Assembly: GCF_014646115.1 (NCBI RefSeq)
Contig: NZ_BMMV01000003.1
Span: forward strand, 154,770-218,769
Source of the DNA: Streptomyces camponoticapitis
GTDB taxonomy: Bacteria; Actinomycetota; Actinomycetes; Streptomycetales; Streptomycetaceae
DNA: 64,000 nt
Reading direction: 5' to 3'
Translations under genes and position numbers: made by a program
The notes under the pieces: model-generated
The model's input: only the letters and a program-made list of their open reading frames with translations
The model's database searches: none
What the model was told of the DNA's origin: nothing
Shown here: in pieces, positions 7,756-15,195 of the stretch
Layout: each line of letters starts with the position of its first letter
Numbering within the stretch: position 1 is the first letter of the stretch

Positions 7756-9231
7756 GTGGTGGACCCAACTCCAGAGCAGCGAGAAGCGATTGCCACGTAC
7801 GGCGACGGCATCGACTGCGTACTCCAGGCCGGCGCAGGATGCGGCAAGTCGAGCACGCTCAAGATGATCGCCCGCTCCGACCGGCGTCGCCTGATGACGT
7901 ACGTCGCGTACAACAAGGCGATCGCGAGCGACGCCAAGCGCAGCTTCCCGCAGAACGTGGTCGCGAAGACCGGCCACGGCCTGGCGTTCGACCCGCGTCA
8001 CCTGCCGCGCCTGAACCGGCCGCGCCAGACCGCGCACGTCGCCGCCCAGGCCCTGGACGTCAAGCGCATCCTCGGCGTCATCGGCTCGACTCCGTCCATC
8101 GCGACGGACCTCGGGCCGCTGAAGGCCATGACGTACAAGATCATCATGCGGGTCGCGCTCGACACCGTAGAACGCTGGTGCCAGTCCGCGGACCCCGAGA
8201 TCGAGGCCCGGCACGTCCCGCAGTACGACGGCCTCACCCGGCCCGAGCCGCGCGCCGCGCTCCTCGCCCTGGTCCTCCCCGTCGCCCGAGCAGCGTGGAC
8301 CGACCTGCTTGCCGAGGACGGCGTCCTCAAGATGTCGCACGACCACTACCTGAAGATGTGGGCCCTCTCCGGGCCGAAGCTGCCGACGGACGTCGTGCTC
8401 CTCGACGAGGCGCAGGACACCAACGACGTCCTCGCCCGCGTCCTCCTGGACCAGGAGCACGCGCAGCGCATCGCGGTCGGCGACAGCTCGCAGGCCATCT
8501 ACGAGTGGCGCGGTGCCAAGGACGCGCTGAAGCAGTTCGTGCGCGAGCTCGGAGCCCCGGAGCTGACGCTCAGTCAGAGCTTCCGGTTCGGGCCAGCCAT
8601 CGCCGAGCAGGCCAACGTGTGGTTGCACGTCATCGACGCGCCGCTCCGTCTTACCGGTTACGAGCGGTGCGAGAGCACGGTCGGGCCGATCGACGACCCC
8701 GACGCGATCCTCTGCCGCACCAACAGCGGTGCCATGGGGATCGTGATGGAGTCCCTGTCGGCCGGGCGGAAGACGGCGCTCGTGGGCGGCGGCGGCGACA
8801 TCAAGCGCCTCGCCTGGGCGGCCGAAGCGCTCCAGTCCGGGCAGCCCACGGACCACCCGGAGTTGATGGGTTTCGCGTCCTGGGACTCCGTACGGGAGTA
8901 CGCGGCCGAGGAAGACAACAGCCTCGAAGTCCTCGTGAAGCTCATCGATGAGCACGGTACGGACCGGATCGTGGAGGCGGCCGACGCGCTCGCCTCGGAG
9001 GACCACGCGGACCTGGTCGTGTCGACGGCGCACAGGTCCAAGGGCCGGGAGTGGCCGAAGGTCCGGATTCACAGCGACTTCCGGGCGCCGAAGCCGGACC
9101 AGCGGAGCGGGCTCGTGATCCTTCGCCGCGAGGAGGGGCGGCTGGCGTACGTCGCAGTCACCCGAGCCCGCGAGCGCCTCGACAACACGGCACTGGCCTG
9201 GGTTCGCGACGTGACGGCGGTGGAGGCATGA
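7756..9231 (+). CDS. UvrD/Rep-like superfamily 1 DNA helicase
   Basis: A 491-residue helicase starting at GTG 7756 behind an AAAGGAGG ribosome-binding site. Motifs in order: Walker A GAGCGKS (K31), motif II LLDEAQD (about residue 215), motif III GDSSQAIYEWRGA, motif IV SQSFRFG, motif V TAHRSKGREW and motif VI YVAVTRAR. It is shorter than host UvrD and lacks the long 1B/2B inserts, like other phage SF1 helicases. It likely unwinds DNA in phage replication or recombination with the ATPase just upstream. Confidence 0.92.
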   Translation: MVDPTPEQREAIATYGDGIDCVLQAGAGCGKSSTLKMIARSDRRRLMTYVAYNKAIASDAKRSFPQNVVAKTGHGLAFDPRHLPRLNRPRQTAHVAAQALDVKRILGVIGSTPSIATDLGPLKAMTYKIIMRVALDTVERWCQSADPEIEARHVPQYDGLTRPEPRAALLALVLPVARAAWTDLLAEDGVLKMSHDHYLKMWALSGPKLPTDVVLLDEAQDTNDVLARVLLDQEHAQRIAVGDSSQAIYEWRGAKDALKQFVRELGAPELTLSQSFRFGPAIAEQANVWLHVIDAPLRLTGYERCESTVGPIDDPDAILCRTNSGAMGIVMESLSAGRKTALVGGGGDIKRLAWAAEALQSGQPTDHPELMGFASWDSVREYAAEEDNSLEVLVKLIDEHGTDRIVEAADALASEDHADLVVSTAHRSKGREWPKVRIHSDFRAPKPDQRSGLVILRREEGRLAYVAVTRARERLDNTALAWVRDVTAVEA

Positions 9232-9527
9232 CGGGCTCCGAGTACTTCACGGTCGGGATCATCGCGTGGCTCGCCTGCCTCGCCGCCAGCATCAACCTGG
9301 TCCGCATCGCCGCTGGCATGCCGGGCGACGAGGACGACGTCGAGCTCACCGAGGACATCGCGCAGCCGGCCGACCCGCACATGGAATCGCTCCTCACGGT
9401 CCAGGCCGGTGTTGATGCCCCCGCGCGCGGTCTCGACCCGGACCTCGCCCTCTGCCGCGAGCTGTACCCCGATGCTCCCGCCTGGCCTGACGCGCACACC
9501 TCCGCCGGAGAGGACGGCACCTCATGA
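9228..9527 (+). CDS. small single-pass membrane protein
   Basis: A 99-residue protein with one N-terminal transmembrane helix (residues 6-28, VGIIAWLACLAASINLVRIA) followed by an acidic, probably cytoplasmic tail. The ATG overlaps the helicase stop and its own stop overlaps the WhiB start, so translation is coupled on both sides. No family is recognised. Confidence 0.75.
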   Translation: MTGSEYFTVGIIAWLACLAASINLVRIAAGMPGDEDDVELTEDIAQPADPHMESLLTVQAGVDAPARGLDPDLALCRELYPDAPAWPDAHTSAGEDGTS

Positions 9528-9817
9528 CCGACACCACGGAGTGGATCCCCGAGGCCGCGTGCATCGGTCCCGACAGGGACAACTGGTTCCAGGAGCGCAG
9601 CGTCACCGTCGACGCGATCGCAGCAACCCTGTACGCCCGCCGCGTCTGCGAGAACTGCCCGGTGCGCGAGGCGTGCCTCGACGCCGCGCTGGCCGAGGAG
9701 GGCGGCTGTGGCCGCGACTCACGGCACGGCATCCGCGGCGGCCTCGACGGCGACGAGAGGCACACCCTCGCCCGGCGCCGTGCCCGCGCGGCCCTCGCCG
9801 CAACGGCGCCCCACTGA
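9524..9817 (+). CDS. WhiB-like iron-sulfur transcription factor
   Basis: A 97-residue WhiB-family protein. The four cluster-ligating cysteines are C13, C42, C45 and C51, in the CENCPVREAC arrangement. The turn motif, usually G-[VI]-W-G-G, reads GIRGG here with Trp replaced by Arg. A basic C-terminus (RRRARAAL) fits DNA contact. WhiB proteins bind the principal sigma factor and control development in actinobacteria, and phage copies such as that of mycobacteriophage TM4 down-regulate host whiB2. Together with the ECF sigma factor this gives the phage two ways to alter host transcription. Confidence 0.93.
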   Translation: MTDTTEWIPEAACIGPDRDNWFQERSVTVDAIAATLYARRVCENCPVREACLDAALAEEGGCGRDSRHGIRGGLDGDERHTLARRRARAALAATAPH

Positions 9818-9822
9818 GACCT

Positions 9823-9859
9823 GGTGCGCGGCCGTGCCTCCCCATACCGGCCGCGCACC
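9823..9859 (+). terminator. hairpin after the WhiB gene
   Basis: Arms GGTGCGCGGCCG (9823-9834) and CGGCCGCGCACC (9848-9859) form a perfect 12-bp stem with a 13-base loop. No U-run follows, so it may be an attenuator or processing site within the early operon. Confidence 0.5.
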
Positions 9860-9898
9860 AGCCCGAACCCCCCAACTCCCCCTTTTAGAAAGGCGCAC

Positions 9899-10285
9899 AT
9901 GACCACCAAGACCACCGCCGAGGAGCCGGAGCAGACGGTCGTCCGGCCGTTCGCCGCGTTCCTCCAGGAGCAGTCCGGCGGCCAGTTGCACGACGAGCTG
10001 TCCGAGAAGCTCCACGGCCTGATCGAGGCCATCAAGGAAACCGGCAAGGGCGGCTCGATCAGCCTGAAAATCGACATCAAGCCCATCGCCGGTACCGACG
10101 GCCGGACGCTCACCGTCACGGACTCGGTCGCCGCGAAGCTCCCGAAGACCGAGCGCCCGAAGTCGATCTTCTTCGCCACGGACGACGGCAACCTCTCCCG
10201 GTCTGACCCCCGCCAGCCCGTCATCACCGGTCTGCGCGAACTCGACACCCCCGCCACCAAGACCCAGCTCAGGAGCGCCAACTGA
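9899..10285 (+). CDS. early protein preceding DUF2303 protein, function unknown
   Basis: A 128-residue protein with a GAAAGG ribosome-binding site. A helical N-terminus (FAAFLQEQSGGQLHDELSEK) is followed by a beta segment (SISLKIDIKPIAGTDGRTLT). This pattern and the position immediately before a DUF2303 gene are recurrent in actinophages, but no activity is known to me. The stop overlaps the next ATG (TGATG). Confidence 0.75.
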   Translation: MTTKTTAEEPEQTVVRPFAAFLQEQSGGQLHDELSEKLHGLIEAIKETGKGGSISLKIDIKPIAGTDGRTLTVTDSVAAKLPKTERPKSIFFATDDGNLSRSDPRQPVITGLRELDTPATKTQLRSAN

Positions 10286-11109
10286 TGAACCTCAGCGGCA
10301 ACAACACCGAGGCCCAGGCCGTCATCGACGTCGCCCAGGCCGCCGTCGCGCCGAAGGCCCTGGAGCCCGGCAAGGTCCACGTCGTCGCCCTCGGGCGCGG
10401 CGAGTACCGCCAGATCGATCTCACCGGCCCGGAGCACACCGGAGTGCCCGCTCGGAAGTCCGGCACATCGATCGTTCGCGACGTCGATTCCTTCGTGGCG
10501 TACTTCGAGAAGCACGGCGACGACGACTCCGAGGTGTACGCGGACGTCGAGCAGCGGACCATCACCGCGGTCTTGGACGCTCACTCCGCGGAGGGCGCCC
10601 GCTGGGGCCGACACCGCCTCCAGCTCCAGCTCCGGCACACCCCGGCCTGGCTCGCCTGGACCAAGGTCGACAACCAGCTGATGCCGCAGAAGGACTTCGC
10701 CGAGTTCATCGAGGACAACCTCCTCGACCTGGTCGAGCCCTCCGCCGCGACGATGCTGGAACTGGCCGAGTCGTTCGAGGCCACCACGTCCGCCGCGTTC
10801 CAGTCGTCTCAGCGGCTCGACAACGGGCAGCGCCGCTTCTCCTACACCGAGGAGATCAGCGCGAAGGCTGGCCACAAGGGCGACATCGTCATCCCGGCCA
10901 CGCTGAGGCTCGGCCTGCGCCCTTTCGAAGGCTCCGAGCCGTACAGCGTGAACGCGCGCTTCAAGTACAGCCTCGCCAAGGAGGAGTTGAAGCTCGGCGT
11001 CAAGCTCGACCGCCCCGGAGACGTCCTCGCCGCCGCCTTCAGTGACATCCGGACGCTCATCGACTCCGACGTCCCGATGGCCGTGCTGAATGGCGCCCCG
11101 CTCCGCTAG
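10285..11109 (+). CDS. DUF2303 (YfdQ-like) protein
   Basis: A 274-residue protein matching the DUF2303 pattern found in phages and in the E. coli CPS-53 prophage gene yfdQ. A central region with W and R residues (WGRHRLQLQLRHTPAWLAWT) and the later FAEFIEDNL segment are characteristic. It is coupled to the previous gene by a TGATG overlap. Its function is not established; the position among replication and recombination genes suggests a DNA-metabolism role. Confidence 0.8.
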   Translation: MNLSGNNTEAQAVIDVAQAAVAPKALEPGKVHVVALGRGEYRQIDLTGPEHTGVPARKSGTSIVRDVDSFVAYFEKHGDDDSEVYADVEQRTITAVLDAHSAEGARWGRHRLQLQLRHTPAWLAWTKVDNQLMPQKDFAEFIEDNLLDLVEPSAATMLELAESFEATTSAAFQSSQRLDNGQRRFSYTEEISAKAGHKGDIVIPATLRLGLRPFEGSEPYSVNARFKYSLAKEELKLGVKLDRPGDVLAAAFSDIRTLIDSDVPMAVLNGAPLR

Positions 11110-11120
11110 CCACTGGTCCC

Positions 11121-11149
11121 GCGCGGCCGGTCGCTCTGGCCGGCCGCGC
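11121..11149 (+). terminator. hairpin before the initiator-like gene
   Basis: Arms GCGCGGCCGG (11121-11130) and CCGGCCGCGC (11140-11149) form a perfect 10-bp stem with a 9-base loop in the gap between the DUF2303 gene and the next gene. No U-run follows, so it may attenuate rather than stop transcription. Confidence 0.45.
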
Positions 11150-11176
11150 AACCCCCCGCACCACCTGAGGAGTTCC

Positions 11177-12157
11177 GTGGGCAGCCGCCTGTACGTCGAG
11201 GTGCTGGACTTCGCACCGGAGACGCTGACGCATCGCGAGAAGCTGTTCCTCGCGGTGCTGGCGGACGACGCCCGTGACACGACGCGGATCACCTGGTCCA
11301 GCGTCGAGTCCCCGAAGACGCTCCGACGCGGGAAGGTGTCCCGCGCTCAGGTCTACGAAGTGATCAAGGCCCTCATCTCGAAGGGGTGCCTGGAGCGGAT
11401 CAGCGCGGGCCAGAAGAACGGCGTCGCGAAGTACCGGATCCTCCCTCTTCAGTCTCCGGAGATCCCGGACGCTGACACCGACGCTCAGGGTCCGGATTCT
11501 GCGGACACTGACCGGTCTCAGAGTCAGGGATTCCCGGACACTGACGCAGCGTCTCAGTGTCAGGAGTTCCCGGACACTGACCCATCTCAGCGTCCGGAAA
11601 CTCCTGACACTGACCCCGAATCCCAGTGTCCGGAAAACCCGGACACTGACGAGTCTCAGTGTCCGGAAATCCCGGACGTCAGTGTCCGGGAATCCCGGAC
11701 GCCTACTCTCTCTCCTCTCTCTACAAGACCTCTCTCGTTCGGTGACGACCCGTCGGAACCTGCCGGTCAGGACGACGCGGAACCCGAACCGGAGATCGAG
11801 GCAGAGATCGTCACCGCGCAGGTGATCGTCGGCGAGTGGCTGGAGCGCGTCCCGAAACGCCCGCCGAGCTCCGTCATCGGCCAAGTCGCCAAGCAGGTCC
11901 GCGTGCTCCTCGATGAGGACCACATCGAGCCCTACGACATCCGGCGCGGCATCGCCACCTGGATGAAGAAGGGCCTCCACCCCTCGACCCTCCCCAGCGT
12001 CGTCAACGAGGTCATGAACGCCATGCCCGCCGGCGCCCCAGCCGCCCGCCGGGCCCCCGGCAACAACCTCTTCGACCCGGCCAGCGGAACCACCGTCTTC
12101 GACCGCGCCCGCGCCCGAGCCGCCGCACGTACCGCGCAGGAAGGACCCACCCCGTGA
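11177..12157 (+). CDS. lambda-O-like replication initiator candidate
   Basis: A 326-residue protein starting at GTG 11177 after a GAGG ribosome-binding site. Residues 10-92 form a winged helix-turn-helix (LTHREKLFLAVLADDARDTT, then SRAQVYEVIKALISKGCLER). Residues 92-175 are a low-complexity Pro/Asp/Gln repeat around CPExPDTD encoded by the palindromic iterons. Residues 205-290 form a helical C-terminal domain (VIVGEWLERVPKRPPSSVIG). An initiator gene with an N-terminal DNA-binding domain, iterons in the middle and a partner-binding C-terminus is the layout of lambda O. The next gene resembles a helicase-loader domain, as lambda P does functionally. Assignment is by analogy of layout, not by sequence identity. 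Confidence 0.7.
   Translation: MGSRLYVEVLDFAPETLTHREKLFLAVLADDARDTTRITWSSVESPKTLRRGKVSRAQVYEVIKALISKGCLERISAGQKNGVAKYRILPLQSPEIPDADTDAQGPDSADTDRSQSQGFPDTDAASQCQEFPDTDPSQRPETPDTDPESQCPENPDTDESQCPEIPDVSVRESRTPTLSPLSTRPLSFGDDPSEPAGQDDAEPEPEIEAEIVTAQVIVGEWLERVPKRPPSSVIGQVAKQVRVLLDEDHIEPYDIRRGIATWMKKGLHPSTLPSVVNEVMNAMPAGAPAARRAPGNNLFDPASGTTVFDRARARAAARTAQEGPTP
11450..11702. repeat. array of palindromic iterons, candidate replication origin
   Basis: About seven units spaced 33-36 bp, each close to TCAGTGTCCGG, a 5-bp centre (AAATC or AAAAC), then CCGGACACTGA. The arms are inverted complements, so each unit is a hyphenated palindrome of about 27 bp. The best units start near 11609 and 11654. The final unit is followed by an extra half copy. 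The array lies inside the initiator-like gene and in frame, giving a repeated peptide. Iterons inside the initiator gene are the hallmark of the lambda origin. Confidence 0.75.
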
Positions 12158-12858
12158 ACCAGGACGAAGCGATCATGCTCCTGGAGTACGTCTCCGCCGC
12201 CTGCCCCGCCCAGCGCGTAGGCGAGTTCACCCCGGATGTCTGGGGCGAACTCCTCGCCCCGTACGACCTCGCCGACGCCCGCGCCGCCGTCCTCGCGGTC
12301 GCACGCCGCCAGCCCTTCGTCAGCCCCGCCGAGATCATCACCGAGATCCGCGAGCGCCGAGCCGAGCGCATCGAGCTGGCGCACGTCGTCTACGACGGGG
12401 ACCCGGGCGAGACGGGCATTGAGTCGGCGCGCTCCGTACGCGCCCTCCTCCGCGCCGCCGCCGACGGCCAGATCCCGCCCCGCACGCCCTCCGTCGCCCT
12501 CGGCACCGCCGAGCGCCTGGCCCTCCCGCCCGGTGAGCCCGGCCCGTACGCCGGACGAGCCGCGGCAGCCCGCGCCGCCGTCGGCCAAGCGGTGCCCCGC
12601 GTCCGCGAAGGCGTCGTCAACCCTCGCGCGATCTCCTGCCGTCGCTGCCAGGCCATGCCCGGCGCCTCCTGTACCGCGGGCGGCCGCCGCATGACCGACG
12701 TCCACCCCGGCCGCCTCGAAGACGCACGTCGGACCGCCGCCGGCCTCCCCCCGATTGACCCCGCCGACGAGGAGCGCGAGCAGGCCCGACGCATCGCGGC
12801 TTCCGCCGCTCGGGCCGCCGCCGACACCACCCAGCCCGACTACGAGGACGCCACCTGA
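12154..12858 (+). CDS. helicase-loader-like domain fused to a zinc-knuckle
   Basis: A 234-residue protein with a GTG start overlapping the initiator stop. Residues 5-75 form a helical domain (ATG-proximal LLEYVSAACPAQRVGEFTPD, then WGELLAPYDLADARAAVLAV) resembling the G39P-type helicase loader/inhibitor of phage SPP1. Residues about 160-195 hold a C-x2-C-x5-PG-x2-C zinc-knuckle ending in HPGR (CRRCQAMPGASC). The same motif recurs twice in the next protein. Adjacent placement to an O-like gene supports a role in loading the host DnaB helicase; this is inference. Confidence 0.65.
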   Translation: MNQDEAIMLLEYVSAACPAQRVGEFTPDVWGELLAPYDLADARAAVLAVARRQPFVSPAEIITEIRERRAERIELAHVVYDGDPGETGIESARSVRALLRAAADGQIPPRTPSVALGTAERLALPPGEPGPYAGRAAAARAAVGQAVPRVREGVVNPRAISCRRCQAMPGASCTAGGRRMTDVHPGRLEDARRTAAGLPPIDPADEEREQARRIAASAARAAADTTQPDYEDAT

Positions 12859-13184
12859 TGGCCCGCCTCCGCTTCCCCCAGCTCGCAGTCCGCTGCTCCT
12901 GGTGCAAGGCCGCCCCCCGTGACCTCTGCACCAACCCGCAGACCGGCAAGCCTCGCGGCTCCGGTACGCACGACGCCCGCCGAATCGCCTGGGTCATGAC
13001 AACCCCGTGCCCCGAGTGCCACGCCACCCCCGGCCAGCCCTGCACCGCCCACATCCGCGGCAACAACATCCCGCTCCCCGACGTCCACCCCACCCGCGCA
13101 CACGCCGCCGAAGCCGCGTACGCCGCCCAGCACGCCCACGACCAGCAACTCCAGATCGCCATCAACCCGGACGGACACCGATGA
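12858..13184 (+). CDS. double zinc-knuckle phage protein
   Basis: A 108-residue protein made almost entirely of two copies of the C-x2-C-x-A-x-P-x2-C motif: CSWCKAAPRDLC near residue 13 and CPECHATPGQPC near residue 51. Each is followed by a His-containing segment (GTHDARR and DVHPTRAHAA). The motif matches small phage zinc-binding domains common in actinophages. The TGATG overlap with the previous gene, which has a third copy, suggests local domain duplication. A nucleic-acid-binding role is likely but unproven. Confidence 0.75.
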   Translation: MARLRFPQLAVRCSWCKAAPRDLCTNPQTGKPRGSGTHDARRIAWVMTTPCPECHATPGQPCTAHIRGNNIPLPDVHPTRAHAAEAAYAAQHAHDQQLQIAINPDGHR

Positions 13185-13375
13185 CCGAAGCTCTCCACGG
13201 CCCGGCCCGCGCCGAACTCCGAGACGACCTCGCCAGGCGCTACAACGCCGGCGCCTCCATCCGCAGCCTCCTCCCGTACGCCCAAGGCCGCTCGTACGGC
13301 TTCGTCTACCGCCTCCTCGTCGAAGCCAAGGTCGTACGACGCTCCCGAAACCAATTCCGACCTACCACCAAGTAA
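13181..13375 (+). CDS. small helix-turn-helix protein
   Basis: A 64-residue protein with the common actinobacterial HTH pattern RYNAGASIRSLLPYAQGRSY followed by GFVYRLLVEAKVV, in which the GRSYGFVYRLL segment is the recognition helix. The ATG overlaps the previous stop by four bases. It may be a small regulator or a DNA-binding accessory in replication. Confidence 0.75.
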   Translation: MTEALHGPARAELRDDLARRYNAGASIRSLLPYAQGRSYGFVYRLLVEAKVVRRSRNQFRPTTK

Positions 13376-13438
13376 CCAACCAGACAGACACCAGCCCAGC
13401 ACCGGTTACTGCCGGTCTACGCGCAAAGGAACAGCACC

Positions 13439-13933
13439 GTGACACTGCCCACCATGACCGGGATCGGCCGCCTCACCGCCGACCCGGAACCCCGATACAC
13501 CGCCTCGGGGAAGGCCGTCGTCTCCATCAGCCTCGCCTTCAACTCGCGTCGGAAGAACCCTCAGACCCAGGAGTGGGAGGACGGCGACGTCCTCTTCATC
13601 CGCGGTACGGCCTGGGAGCGCCTGGCCGAGAACGCGACCGAGACCTTGGCCAAGGGGATGGAGGTGCTGGTCACCGGGGAGCTGCGTACGGAGTCGTGGG
13701 AGAAGGACGGTCAGAAGCAGTCGCGTGCCGCTCTCTTGATTCGCTCTATCGCCCCCTCGTTGGCGTTCAGCGTCGCGACCGTGACCAAGGACGCACACAG
13801 CGTGAATGGGGCGCAGAGCGGCGGCCAGGGGCGTGGAGGGGCGCAGCAGGGATCTTCCCAGCGGTCGCGCCCGACGCAGCCGCCCCAGGACGACCCCTGG
13901 GCCACCGGCACACCCAACGAGCCCCCGTTCTAG
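13439..13933 (+). CDS. ssb: single-stranded DNA-binding protein
   Basis: A 164-residue SSB with an OB fold at about 1-112 (MTGIGRLTADPEPRYTASGK, ISLAFNSRR, VLVTGELRTESW). A Gly/Gln-rich linker (120-148) leads to an acidic tip ending in NEPPF after QDDPWATG, close to the bacterial SSB DD-x-PF tail that recruits partner proteins. GTG start with an AAAGGA ribosome-binding site nine bases upstream. It would protect phage ssDNA and work with the Sak4-like ATPase encoded earlier in the operon. Confidence 0.93.
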   Translation: MTLPTMTGIGRLTADPEPRYTASGKAVVSISLAFNSRRKNPQTQEWEDGDVLFIRGTAWERLAENATETLAKGMEVLVTGELRTESWEKDGQKQSRAALLIRSIAPSLAFSVATVTKDAHSVNGAQSGGQGRGGAQQGSSQRSRPTQPPQDDPWATGTPNEPPF

Positions 13934-13950
13934 AACCGGAGATCACCGAC

Positions 13951-14313
13951 ATGCGACTCATCCCGTTCGCCGCGGCGTTCCTGACGACCGTCGCTCTGCT
14001 CACCGCCTGCGACAACGAGCCCGACCGGGACGACTGCGACATCGAGGCCGCGGCTCCGGCCGTCGCCGCCCTGGCGCTTCCTGGGAAGACGTCCGGAGGT
14101 TCGAGTGGAGGCTCCCGCTCCGGCAGTTCGAGCAGCTCGGGCAGCTCGGGCACCAGCAACAGCAACGGCGGCAGCACCGGCGGCACCTCGGGCGACTCGA
14201 AGCCCGGCAAGGCCGCAGAGCCGAAACCCGTGAAGCAGGAGCCGGCACCCGCCCCGAAGAAGGGGAGTTCCGGCGGACACAGCAGCCACCACGACGACTG
14301 CGACGACGACTGA
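13951..14313 (+). CDS. Ser/Gly-rich lipoprotein
   Basis: A 120-residue exported lipoprotein. The signal peptide (residues 1-19, RLIPFAAAFLTTVALLTAC) ends in the lipobox LTAC. The mature part is a Gly/Ser/Thr spacer (about 45-80), a Lys/Pro stretch and a His/Asp C-terminus (HSSHHDDCDDD) that could bind metal. It sits among early genes rather than in the lysis cassette. Phage lipoproteins of other systems block superinfection at the membrane; that role is possible here but only inferred. Confidence 0.8.
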   Translation: MRLIPFAAAFLTTVALLTACDNEPDRDDCDIEAAAPAVAALALPGKTSGGSSGGSRSGSSSSSGSSGTSNSNGGSTGGTSGDSKPGKAAEPKPVKQEPAPAPKKGSSGGHSSHHDDCDDD

Positions 14314-14504
14314 TGGCCTGCCTCCTCACACTCCCCGGCGGCACACGCGACGCCTCCGAGATCGTCGAGGCACTCCTGGTGGCCGCGCAGGCCCGCGAGA
14401 ACACCGCCCCCGAACTCTCCACCCGATGGCGCCTCATCGCCGACCAGATCGGCGACGCCCTCGACCAACTCCCCGCCCCGACAACCCCCCAGGAGCACCC
14501 GTGA
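14313..14504 (+). CDS. small helical protein, function unknown
   Basis: A 63-residue protein coupled by TGATG to the lipoprotein and by GTGA to the vWA gene. It is mostly one or two helices (ASEIVEALLVAAQARENTAP, then RWRLIADQIGDALDQL). No family is recognised; the strict overlaps on both sides support expression. Confidence 0.65.
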   Translation: MACLLTLPGGTRDASEIVEALLVAAQARENTAPELSTRWRLIADQIGDALDQLPAPTTPQEHP

Positions 14505-15184
14505 TCGACGTCAGCAAGGTCCCCAGCGGCCTCGTGAACCTCACCAAGACAGCAGCCGACAGCCTCCAGAAGCACGGTCTCACCGGCACCAAGGCCGCCG
14601 TCTACCTGGTCCTCGACCACTCCGGCAGCATGTACCCGCACTACCAGTCCGGTGCCGTCCAGCACCTCGCCGAACAGGCCCTCGGGCTGTCCGCCAACCT
14701 GGACGACGACGGGTCGGTGCCGCTGATCTACTTCGGCTCGCACGCCGTGGTCCAGGACGACGTCCGTCTCGACAACTACCAGGGCGTCATCGACCGCACC
14801 CACACCCGCGTCCACTGGGGCAGCACCAACTACCCGGCCGCGATCGGCGCCGCGACCCGCGAACACAAGGCCTCCGGCGCCACGGACCCGGGCCTGGTGA
14901 TCTTCCAGTCCGACGGCGACCCCGACAGCGCACACGCCGCCGAAGCCGCGCTCCGCAGCGCGAGCCACGCCCCGCTGTTCTTCGCGTTCGTCGGCTTCGG
15001 CAAAAGCGTCGGCTTCCTCCAGCGGCTCGACACCCTCACCGGTCGCAGCGTCGACAACGCCAGCTTCTTCCACGCCGTCAACCCGCTGAACACCTCGGAT
15101 GCCGACCTGTACGACGGCATCACCCGCGAATACGGGACCTGGCTCACCGCGGCCCGTACCGCTGGCATCATCCGCAATCACTGA
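14501..15184 (+). CDS. von Willebrand factor A domain protein, TerF-like
   Basis: A 227-residue vWA protein. The metal-ion-dependent adhesion site DxSxS is visible as VLDHSGSM (about 36-43), with further MIDAS-type residues around GSTNYPAAI and the FQSDGDPD segment. The arrangement resembles the vWA domain of tellurite-resistance-type TerF proteins. It lacks a signal peptide, so it is cytoplasmic. GTG start overlapping the preceding stop. What it scaffolds in the phage is unknown; Ter-type proteins are associated with stress and phage responses in bacteria. Confidence 0.8.
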   Translation: MIDVSKVPSGLVNLTKTAADSLQKHGLTGTKAAVYLVLDHSGSMYPHYQSGAVQHLAEQALGLSANLDDDGSVPLIYFGSHAVVQDDVRLDNYQGVIDRTHTRVHWGSTNYPAAIGAATREHKASGATDPGLVIFQSDGDPDSAHAAEAALRSASHAPLFFAFVGFGKSVGFLQRLDTLTGRSVDNASFFHAVNPLNTSDADLYDGITREYGTWLTAARTAGIIRNH

Positions 15185-15195
15185 GGAGCAGCACC

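Noticed and set aside
11450..11702. Possible CRISPR array
   Set aside because: Unit spacing is 33-36 bp with no unique spacers; each unit is palindromic and in frame within a gene, so it is an iteron array.
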